From: a virus
Virus record (IMG/VR): IMGVR_UViG_3300034066_000321
Span: 1 to 27,073 of that record
Length of the DNA: 27,073 bases
Reading direction: 5' to 3' (one strand)
Each line of letters starts with the position of its first letter. Position 1 is the stretch's first letter. The position numbers were made by a program, and so were the translations under genes. The notes beneath the pieces are model-generated. The model made no database searches. It was not told where the DNA came from and was given only the letters and a program-made list of their open reading frames with translations. Shown one piece after another: positions 21,102-27,073 of this stretch.

Positions 21102-21415
21102 GTATTGATCACAAGCTGTACTACCAAATTATTAGTGTAGTTACGTTAAGTACAACAGCCCATGCAACCTTACCAGCAGATGCAACTCATTTTATTTTTG
21201 AAGGAAATGATAAAAAAGATACCCATATAAATGTTGGCTTTAATGGAACATACAACCCCACAACTACTTCATGGACTGGTCGTTTGGAAGTTGGAGTAGC
21301 TCCTGGACAAATCTATCCACTACAGGGTACTGGCTATGTACCAAAAATATCCGCAACAGGTTCAACTGGTGTTCATGCTAATAAAATAGCTTGCTTTAAA
21401 GTAGTTGCTATCTAA
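21098..21415 (+). CDS. probable virion beta protein, 105 aa
   Basis: It starts inside the stop of the micro-protein (ATGA). The product is mostly beta strands with Thr and Gly (LYYQIISVVTLSTTAHATL, then HFIFEGNDKKDTHINVGF) and an ending KIACFKVVAI. No family recognised. Composition and position, between mini-proteins and the hydrolase, suggest a fibre-tip or decoration protein. Confidence 0.6.
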   Translation: MSIDHKLYYQIISVVTLSTTAHATLPADATHFIFEGNDKKDTHINVGFNGTYNPTTTSWTGRLEVGVAPGQIYPLQGTGYVPKISATGSTGVHANKIACFKVVAI

Positions 21416-21426
21416 GGAACTAATCT

Positions 21427-21807
21427 ATGCCAGCCATAACTAAAGAACAAACACTTGCAATTCTTCGTGGTAACAGACTTTATAATTCCCTTAGTTTTCC
21501 ATACACCTTTATTCCAAGTTTCACTAAATGGTCTGGTATAGCTTACAGCGATTTATTTAATCCAAATGGAATTGATTTAAGCCTTGCTACCAGCGGAACG
21601 TATCCTTTTGTACCAGGTACTGGTAATCCGACTCAACAAACATTCACGGGAATTGTTAATTCATCAGCAACAATCATTGATGATCTCACATCAACACCCG
21701 TATTAATTATTTATAATGGTGGAACAATAAATACCAGCTCTAATTTAGAAAGAGTTGAGTATGATTATCACAAAACTGGTGCAAAGCTAAGAAGCAAATT
21801 AAAATAA
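21427..21807 (+). CDS. hypothetical structural-region protein, 126 aa
   Basis: AAGGAACTAATCT precedes the ATG. The product begins with a helix (KEQTLAILRGNRLYNSL), continues with a Pro/Gly/Thr-rich middle and ends in a basic tail HKTGAKLRSKLK. I recognise no family. It is followed after 12 nt by the hydrolase gene with a strong Shine-Dalgarno, and shares the T-rich composition of this block. Confidence 0.6.
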   Translation: MPAITKEQTLAILRGNRLYNSLSFPYTFIPSFTKWSGIAYSDLFNPNGIDLSLATSGTYPFVPGTGNPTQQTFTGIVNSSATIIDDLTSTPVLIIYNGGTINTSSNLERVEYDYHKTGAKLRSKLK

Positions 21808-21819
21808 AGGAGAGAATAA

Positions 21820-23412
21820 ATGTCCTATTCAATTGAAAATTGCGTTAAAGGATCCGTGTTAGCGGGTAAATTTATAGATAACTTAAAGTACGGAGATTCC
21901 CTAGAAATCATGGTTGTTGGAGATTCTAACTGCCACTATGGAGAACCCGCAACACAAGGTAACCTTGACTTTGGAGCTAGAGTATTCGGGTTAGCTGATG
22001 CTATTAGCAAAGTTCTAATTGATCAGGGTTATAATCTTTATGCTACTCCTTTATATCCCGTAGGTATTGGATCAAATGTGTTTAAGTCTGGGTTAGGATC
22101 TAGTGTTGGAACTGGTGACAATAGAGCAACTGCTGCTTCGGTTGGTACTGGTACTATTAGATTAAACAGAGATGTTAATACTTTAGCTGGTTATTTAGGT
22201 TCATCCTATAACTTTACCAATGCTGCTTTTAGTGCTTTACCAGATGACTTTACATTCTTTTATAATGAAATGTCTAAAGATAGACTAGCTACTAGTATTG
22301 GTACATTAAAGCAGGGATTCTATTCACACGATCCAAGTGCCGTAGCCCAACCAGCTTCTACTAATTGGTTTATGATGACTGCATCTAATACTTCAGCTCA
22401 AACTGGTAGAGTTGATAAACTAATGTTAGATGGTGATCCTTGGCTTTCGGCTTCTAAACTTGATAACAATACTTTGTATTTTAGACTTACACACTCAAGT
22501 ACTCCAAACGGTGGGTCAATTAATCTTGCACTTACCAGAAATATTGGCGGTGGATTAACTAACGCTGGTGCAGCAAACCTTACATTTGCAGCTAAAAATA
22601 CTGGAGAAACTGGAGCTAGGTTTAAAGATTCCGAACTGGCTATTAATACACTATCTGTTTCTGGAACACCTGTTACTTCAAGTAATATTGTAAAGTCAGA
22701 TGGTATTAATATTTTCTTTAATGGCGGTGTAAACGGTTCTTTAACTGCTCCAATTGGTTTATTCTTTATGTCTGTATATGAAAAGAAACCAGGCTTTAGC
22801 GTAAATCTTTTACAATGTGAAGGACAAGCTTTACCAGAAGATCACTTTAATAAGTTTAAAGATATCATTGATAATGGAAACTATATCAAACAATTCTTTA
22901 AAGCAGCAATTAGACGCCAAAATGCAGCTAATCCAAAAGCAAGTGGTAAAGTTCTTATTGTATTCCAAGCTGGTACCAATACAAACGTTAATCAAGGTAT
23001 CTATAATGCTTCTACAAACAGCACTAATGCTACCAAACGTGTAAAAGATTCCTTTGAAAATTCAATAATTATGCTAAAGAAAGAATGGGTTAATTGTGGT
23101 TTTGCTCCTTCGGATTTAGCTTTTGTTGTTGTAGGTGGACCTATAACATCAAATACATTTAGTGATGATATCTCTAGACTTTTGTTTGATGGCTCAGGTG
23201 ATAACACCATTACAGCAGTAGATCATACTAAGTCACTGCCACGTTCTGATTATGTAACTGGTCAGTATTGGGATGGCGGTGGTGCAACAGGAGCTGGTTC
23301 AAGTACACCAGCTACTCACCTAGCAGAACCAGGTTATATTGAATGGGCTAGATCAATTATATTAAATATTTTAAACTATTCACGAAGAACCTTTAAGCAA
23401 AAGCGAGGTTAA
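21820..23412 (+). CDS. SGNH/GDSL-hydrolase-like tail protein, 530 aa
   Basis: TAAAGGAGAGAATAA precedes the ATG. The N-terminus carries GDSN at residues 34-37, the block I motif with the catalytic serine (S36). GTN at 385-387 is a candidate for block III (asparagine N387 in the oxyanion hole), and H500 in ATHLAEPGYIEW is in the right place for the catalytic histidine of block V. The usual Asp three residues before that His is absent, which is seen in some active members. About 200 residues between blocks are Gly/Ser/Asn-rich and fibre-like. Such tail-associated esterases remove acetyl groups from surface polysaccharide; that role here is inferred from the neighbouring fibre genes. Confidence 0.65.
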   Translation: MSYSIENCVKGSVLAGKFIDNLKYGDSLEIMVVGDSNCHYGEPATQGNLDFGARVFGLADAISKVLIDQGYNLYATPLYPVGIGSNVFKSGLGSSVGTGDNRATAASVGTGTIRLNRDVNTLAGYLGSSYNFTNAAFSALPDDFTFFYNEMSKDRLATSIGTLKQGFYSHDPSAVAQPASTNWFMMTASNTSAQTGRVDKLMLDGDPWLSASKLDNNTLYFRLTHSSTPNGGSINLALTRNIGGGLTNAGAANLTFAAKNTGETGARFKDSELAINTLSVSGTPVTSSNIVKSDGINIFFNGGVNGSLTAPIGLFFMSVYEKKPGFSVNLLQCEGQALPEDHFNKFKDIIDNGNYIKQFFKAAIRRQNAANPKASGKVLIVFQAGTNTNVNQGIYNASTNSTNATKRVKDSFENSIIMLKKEWVNCGFAPSDLAFVVVGGPITSNTFSDDISRLLFDGSGDNTITAVDHTKSLPRSDYVTGQYWDGGGATGAGSSTPATHLAEPGYIEWARSIILNILNYSRRTFKQKRG

Positions 23413-23413
23413 T

Positions 23414-23593
23414 ATGTCACGAATGCCAATGATGGGTATGGGCATGGGTATGCCAACTGGTTATGGTCCTGGTATGATGGAATCACAAATGGGTCTAGGT
23501 ACTCAGATGCCAATGCCAGAAGAAAAACCAATGCCAAAGAAAAAGAAAGCCGCTAAGAAGAAGGCTTCAGGAAAGAAGATGAAGAAGAAATGA
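23414..23593 (+). CDS. Met/Gly/Pro-rich protein with Lys tail, 59 aa
   Basis: The start is 1 nt after the hydrolase stop. Residues 1-38 are unusually methionine-rich (SRMPMMGMGMGMPTGYGPGMM), and the last 20 are mostly lysine and alanine. No fold is expected for such a sequence alone. It overlaps the next mini-gene by 4 nt and, together with it, precedes the scaffold gene. A role in DNA or scaffold binding by the basic tail is only a guess. Confidence 0.6.
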   Translation: MSRMPMMGMGMGMPTGYGPGMMESQMGLGTQMPMPEEKPMPKKKKAAKKKASGKKMKKK

Positions 23594-23706
23594 AGATGGG
23601 CAAACCCTGCAAGACAGACATGGAATATGTAAAGACTCGTACTGGTCCTAGACCAGATTCTAAAAAACCAATTAATCCTAAGAAACCTAAGACTCGTTCC
23701 AAGTAA
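23590..23706 (+). CDS. basic mini-protein, 38 aa
   Basis: The ATG overlaps the previous stop (ATGA). The product KMGKPCKTDMEYVKTRTGP is followed by a Pro/Lys-rich tail. One cysteine. No family recognised. It ends 27 nt before the scaffold gene and completes the run of small basic genes in this block. Confidence 0.5.
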   Translation: MKMGKPCKTDMEYVKTRTGPRPDSKKPINPKKPKTRSK

Positions 23707-23733
23707 CGAACAATCTAAAGGAGAGATATTTAA

Positions 23734-24663
23734 ATGCCAGAAATTAACAACGCTGAACAATCTCAGCCTGTCGAGACTCAGCCACAACTAGCCACACCAG
23801 TTCAAACTGAAGATCCACAAACAGTCCATGAGCGTGCAATGTTCATGAAGTACGTTCAGGACCAGGGACAAAAGATCCCAAGTAACTTCAAATCAGCTGA
23901 TGATTGGTTCAATAGCTTAGTAGAAGCCCGTAAGGGATTCACTCAGGCAAGACAGGAAATCGCTTCCTTAAAGAAGCAATACAATCAAAACGGCGTGACC
24001 AATCCTAATTATCAGGACTCACAGCCAGTTGCTCAGGCCAAGCCTGAGCCAGTCGAGGATCTATCAGGTATCCCTGAAGACCTCAAGATTACACCACCAC
24101 CTATTCCCCAGCCTGGATCTACGGCTCGGGTTAGCTCAGAAGATTGGCTTCGTTGGGGCAAGGAAATTGACTCAACGGGTGCCGTAAGTGACGCTACCCG
24201 CAAGGAAATCCAAGCAAAGATGGGTGCTGATGAGGTAATCATTGAGCAGATGATTAAGGGCCGCAAGGCTTTAGCTAAGCAATCTTGGGACGATGCTGCG
24301 TCGGTTGTCGGAGGCAATGACAATCTTAAGCGCATGTTTAAATGGGCCCAGGATAATCTAACAGCTGAAGAGGTTGCAGCAACTAATCGTGCTCTCCAGA
24401 CTAATGCCTATAAGAATGTCCTCCTAGGACTCAAGGCACGCTTTGAGCAACAAAACCCACCAAAGGCCCCTTCACAAGAACCTAAGCCAATGGATAATCG
24501 GGTCAACCCCTCACAGGTTCCACAATCCGTACAGGTGTTTAAAAACCAAGCTGAACAACAAGCTGCTTTACGAGATCCAAGATTTCGTTTAGATGCGAAA
24601 TATCGCCAAGCAGTAGAAGCAATGGTTGTTAATACATCTCGTTACGGTTACAGAAATCGTTAA
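23734..24663 (+). CDS. capsid assembly scaffolding protein, T7 gp9-like
   Basis: TAAAGGAGAGATATTTAA precedes the ATG. The product is 309 aa, the T7 gp9 size (307 aa), strongly polar, Gln/Pro/Glu-rich and mostly helical, as scaffolds are. Early acidic, disordered-looking text (NNAEQSQPVETQPQLATP) is followed by helix-rich segments (DWFNSLVEARKGFTQARQEI), a central Pro-rich linker, and a C-terminal basic stretch ending RYGYRNR, which would contact the capsid protein. It precedes the major capsid gene, as in T7. Identity rests on position and composition, since scaffolds are poorly conserved. Confidence 0.8.
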   Translation: MPEINNAEQSQPVETQPQLATPVQTEDPQTVHERAMFMKYVQDQGQKIPSNFKSADDWFNSLVEARKGFTQARQEIASLKKQYNQNGVTNPNYQDSQPVAQAKPEPVEDLSGIPEDLKITPPPIPQPGSTARVSSEDWLRWGKEIDSTGAVSDATRKEIQAKMGADEVIIEQMIKGRKALAKQSWDDAASVVGGNDNLKRMFKWAQDNLTAEEVAATNRALQTNAYKNVLLGLKARFEQQNPPKAPSQEPKPMDNRVNPSQVPQSVQVFKNQAEQQAALRDPRFRLDAKYRQAVEAMVVNTSRYGYRNR

Positions 24664-24677
24664 CTCCGTATAATCCT

Positions 24678-24705
24678 GTAAGAAAATTTTATTTATATTT
24701 CTTAC
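24678..24705 (+). repeat. inverted repeat hairpin in the capsid leader
   Basis: GTAAGAAA (24678-24685) pairs with TTTCTTAC (24698-24705) around a 12-nt AT-rich loop, 14 nt after the scaffold stop. No T-run follows, so it is not a normal terminator. It could be a processing or stability element of the capsid transcript. Confidence 0.5.
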
Positions 24706-24726
24706 TAGGACACGGAACAATTAAGG

Positions 24727-24782
24727 GTTTCTCCTTTGTTTAATTTTTAATAATAATAGAGAGTTTCTATATAAGGAGAAAC
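24727..24782 (+). promoter_or_regulatory. 10-bp inverted repeat covering the capsid Shine-Dalgarno
   Basis: GTTTCTCCTT (24727-24736) is the exact reverse complement of AAGGAGAAAC (24773-24782), which contains the capsid gene's Shine-Dalgarno. In RNA the two could pair and hide the ribosome site across a 36-nt AT-rich loop (TAATAATAATAG inside). The rest of 24664-24786 is AT-rich with no gene, and TATATA at 24769-24774 could serve as a promoter -10 but has no clear -35. Confidence 0.55.
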
Positions 24783-24786
24783 AAAT

Positions 24787-26193
24787 ATGGCATGGCTTCC
24801 AACTCAACTCGGTGCAAACACCAATCCAATTTATCCAGTCGGTACTAATACAAATCTCTGGCCCGATGGTGGTTCAGCAGCTTCACCAACTTCAATTCCA
24901 GCTGTTGCTAGTCAATCTGGTAGTGTATCAAATGATCCAAATTACTGGCTTCCTATTTGGTCGGGCGAAGTAATCAACGCTTATGACCAATACAATATGT
25001 TTGAGCCAATGGTTACTACTGAAACTATTGAATCAGGTACAACTAAGAGATTCCCAATTACTGGTACCGTTGGCCATCTTGGCGTATGGAATGCTGGTCA
25101 AGAACTCATTGGTAACTCTGGTACAGAGAATCCAGGTTGGTTTGACATTTCACTAGATCAACGCCCAATGGCTGCGTTCTTTGAACTTGACGACATCCAC
25201 CTTATGCTTACCCAATGGGACTACAGAGCTGAACTAGCTCGTCAAGCTGGTCTTAAGCTTAGCTACATTCGTGATAAGCAAATTGCTTGCATGATTGCTC
25301 AGGGTGCATTTACTGTTAATCGTGCTCCATTTACTTCTGATTATTCTGGTATGAATGCCAGTGGTAACGTTGTTCTTGCTCCAAACGCAACTTTCAATGC
25401 TCTTGGTTTCCGTGGTGCTACCGCAACTCAACGTACAGATGCAGCTCTACTTCTTCTAGATTATCTAGAGCGTTACATGGTTCGTCTTTCTGAAATTGAT
25501 GCAACCCTTGGTGAAGTATACTGCGCTGTTACCCCACAGGCTTTCCACGACATTCGTGCTCTTGGTATTGCCCGTCAAGCTGGTGATCTTGCTGGTGGTG
25601 CTGGCCGTCCATACTTCGGCGGTGTAGCCGAAGCTGGTGGTCTTGGTGTTGCACTCAATACACCAAAGTTTGCTATTCAAGATACTCTTGAGTACATGGG
25701 TGTAACCATTGTCAAGAGCAATCACCTTGCTGAACTTGATCACGTTACTGTTAAGTCTGGCGTAGCTACTGATATTACTGGTAACGTTAGCTCATTTGCT
25801 AACATTAATAGATCAGGTCTTTCAACAGCTACCGCTACTGTTGGTCAACTTGTTGCTGGTAACTCTACTGGTGCTGTAGTAGACCTGGGTGATGCTAAGT
25901 ATGACTTTAACTGGCACGGTTGGGGTTCTGGCGGCACTAACCCAGCTGCTGCTGCTGTTAATGATGGTCGTAATGTTGGTGACGTTGTTCAAAACAACGT
26001 TCTTAATCCAGTTAAGGCTCTTATCTGGCAACGTTCTGCTATCTGTTCACTACGTTTACAGGGCATGAAGGTTGAATCAGTTAAGGATGTCCGTCGTGGT
26101 ACTTACTTCACTGTAAGCTCCATCATGGCTGGTGCTGGTATTCTTCGCCCAGAACTCTGCGGCGCAATCCAAGGCACCTACACTGTTGCCTAA
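24787..26193 (+). CDS. major capsid protein, T7 gp10-like position
   Basis: The product is 468 aa, longer than T7 gp10A (345 aa). It has AAGGAG at 24773-24778 and follows the scaffold. Blocks compatible with a HK97-fold capsid: AWLPTQLGANTN at the start, GEVINAYDQYNMFEPMV, RFPITGTVGHLGVWNAGQEL, an AELARQAGLKLSYIRDKQI spine helix, and IWQRSAICSLRLQGMKVESVKDVRRGTYF near the end. Codons are regular and the leader has the two hairpins described. A strong terminator follows 33 nt downstream, consistent with a highly transcribed gene. Extra length lies in a Gly/Thr/Asn-rich segment at about residues 320-400, possibly a surface insertion. The placement is secure; the fold is inferred. Confidence 0.88.
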   Translation: MAWLPTQLGANTNPIYPVGTNTNLWPDGGSAASPTSIPAVASQSGSVSNDPNYWLPIWSGEVINAYDQYNMFEPMVTTETIESGTTKRFPITGTVGHLGVWNAGQELIGNSGTENPGWFDISLDQRPMAAFFELDDIHLMLTQWDYRAELARQAGLKLSYIRDKQIACMIAQGAFTVNRAPFTSDYSGMNASGNVVLAPNATFNALGFRGATATQRTDAALLLLDYLERYMVRLSEIDATLGEVYCAVTPQAFHDIRALGIARQAGDLAGGAGRPYFGGVAEAGGLGVALNTPKFAIQDTLEYMGVTIVKSNHLAELDHVTVKSGVATDITGNVSSFANINRSGLSTATATVGQLVAGNSTGAVVDLGDAKYDFNWHGWGSGGTNPAAAAVNDGRNVGDVVQNNVLNPVKALIWQRSAICSLRLQGMKVESVKDVRRGTYFTVSSIMAGAGILRPELCGAIQGTYTVA

Positions 26194-26226
26194 TCTTAGC
26201 GTTAGCTAATCACATTTTGGTATTTG

Positions 26227-26263
26227 TACCTAGGGGGTCGAAAGATCCCCTAGGTATTTTTTT
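26227..26263 (+). terminator. strong rho-independent terminator after the capsid gene
   Basis: Stem of 13 pairs (26227-26239 / 26244-26256, one G-T) around a GAAA tetraloop, followed by seven T. It lies 33 nt after the capsid stop and 13 nt before the next ATG, so the tail genes depend on read-through or a separate start. Confidence 0.95.
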
Positions 26264-26276
26264 CGCAAGGAGAGTT

Positions 26277-26444
26277 ATGAAACCATTTAATCCAATTTCA
26301 AATTCAAATTCTAAAGGTCTTGGCGATACGGTAGCTAAAGTTGCTAACAAACTTGGTTTCAAAAAAACAGAAGGTTGTGGTTGCCAGAAACGCCAAGAAT
26401 TTCTTAACAAGCTGGTTCCCTACGGGAAGAAAGGAACTAAGTAA
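26277..26444 (+). CDS. small conserved phage protein with CGC-KRQ motif, 55 aa
   Basis: ATG 26277 follows AAGGAG (26267-26272). An in-frame GTG-like extension to 26217 would start before the terminator and is rejected. The product has GLGDTVAKVANKLGFKK then GCGCQKRQEFLNKLVPYG. I recall this order, a CGCxKRQ(E) motif followed by LNxLxPY, in small proteins of several phage groups; function unknown. The stop overlaps the tail tube start by one base. Confidence 0.7.
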   Translation: MKPFNPISNSNSKGLGDTVAKVANKLGFKKTEGCGCQKRQEFLNKLVPYGKKGTK

Positions 26445-27073
26445 TGGGACTATACAGTTATACTGATGCTATTAATCATATGCTGTTGTCCTCGGGAGAG
26501 CACTTGATTTCTGATTTAACAACTGATGCTGGAGTAGATACCAGTGTTGCTCAGTTCATTTTAAATCAAACAATCAAGGCAATGGTAATGAGAGGTATTG
26601 CAAACAACAGATACATTACAACCATCACTCCAGATGTCAATGGTAAGATAATCTTACCGTCTAATGCTTGTTATGCTCAGGTCGTAGAACCCCTATTTGA
26701 TCCTACGACGGGGGAGGTGATCCAAACTACATTAAAGTCCACAAATAGCGGACCTGTGCTTTTCAATATAACAAAGCAGACAGATGTGTTTGACAAGAAG
26801 TTGGATATTGAAGTTATCGTTACACTAGGTAACGCTGCTTCTTATTATGGTTGGGATGATATTGACTCGGCTTTGCAACGAGGTATCATGGAATCGGCAG
26901 CAAGGGAGTATCAGATTATCACTCAAGGTGATATGGATATTGACAAAAGACTTGCTGTACGAGAACAATATCATATAGCCCGTGGACGCGCAGCGGACAT
27001 ATTCAAGAAAAATAGATCAATACTACTGGGAGATAACGGCACAAGAGCAGCCGTAGACCGCAGAGGTATCCTA
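26444..27073 (+). CDS. tail tube protein A (T7 gp11-like), 3' truncated
   Basis: The frame is open to the window end; 210 residues are visible against 196 for T7 gp11. The N-terminus matches the family pattern of an INxxLxSxGE helix (DAINHMLLSSGEHLISDL), a mid region RYITTITPDVNGKIILP and the late segment ESAAREYQIITQGDMDI. The protein forms the first ring under the connector in podoviral tails. Its position after the capsid gene is the same as in T7. The start shares one base with the previous stop. The stop codon lies beyond the window. Confidence 0.85.
   Translation, partial: MGLYSYTDAINHMLLSSGEHLISDLTTDAGVDTSVAQFILNQTIKAMVMRGIANNRYITTITPDVNGKIILPSNACYAQVVEPLFDPTTGEVIQTTLKSTNSGPVLFNITKQTDVFDKKLDIEVIVTLGNAASYYGWDDIDSALQRGIMESAAREYQIITQGDMDIDKRLAVREQYHIARGRAADIFKKNRSILLGDNGTRAAVDRRGIL

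Noticed and set aside
24678-24705. Hairpin after the scaffold gene as a terminator
   Set aside because: No T-run follows the stem, which is AT-rich and weak.
26217-26276. Upstream extension of the CGC-KRQ mini-protein
   Set aside because: The extension would run through the terminator stem; AAGGAG points to ATG 26277.
1-27073. CRISPR array, insertion sequence, integrase or attachment site
   Set aside because: No regularly spaced direct repeats, transposase motifs or recombinase were found. Repeats in the fibre genes are protein-coding.

Overview
The window is a contiguous piece of a tailed bacteriophage genome with a T7-like (podovirus-type) gene set. Every gene is on the + strand and most are packed with 1-30 nt overlaps. 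Both ends are cut: a metallophosphoesterase is truncated at the left edge and a T7 gp11-like tail tube gene runs off the right edge. No RNA polymerase, terminase, integrase or recognisable lysis gene is present, so neither the lifestyle nor the full group can be settled here. The host cannot be read from the sequence. Five confident tRNA genes all have U at the wobble position, which suits an AT-leaning phage in a host with different codon use. One dockerin-like protein resembles repeats I associate with Planctomycetes, but that is only a hint.

Layout. (1) 1-1833, DNA metabolism: metallophosphoesterase, ssDNA-binding protein, RusA-type resolvase and a zinc-deaminase-fold protein. (2) 1839-4733, accessory region: small unknown genes and three tRNA groups, with two tRNA-like elements that do not fold canonically, one rho-independent terminator, and a pair of overlapping mini-genes at 4319-4496 (zinc ribbon and membrane peptide). 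(3) 4774-11888, replication and nucleotide supply: T7 gp4-like primase-helicase, family A DNA polymerase, small HNH protein, deoxynucleoside monophosphate kinase, 5'-3' exonuclease and a B12-dependent class II ribonucleotide reductase. (4) 11899-14357: small genes leading to the head-tail connector (portal). (5) 14350-23706: a roughly 9 kb block between portal and scaffold, where T7 has the two adjacent. It holds tail fibre and adhesin genes, a protein with a cohesin-like domain and a dockerin-like calcium-binding repeat pair, an SGNH-hydrolase-like protein, and at least eight very small Lys/Cys- or Met-rich proteins. (6) 23734-27073: scaffold, major capsid, strong terminator, small Cys-motif protein and tail tube A.

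How the parts work together (inference): the replication block copies the genome and recycles host nucleotides to dNTPs, the tRNAs support translation, and the late block builds capsid, connector and host-recognition appendages.

Most interesting points: the cohesin/dockerin protein beside the fibres; the DNA polymerase, whose exonuclease motif lies upstream of any ATG/GTG/TTG and which probably starts at an ATA codon behind a strong Shine-Dalgarno or is reached by a +1 frameshift at GTT-TGA-C; and a 10-bp inverted repeat that would cover the ribosome binding site of the capsid gene.
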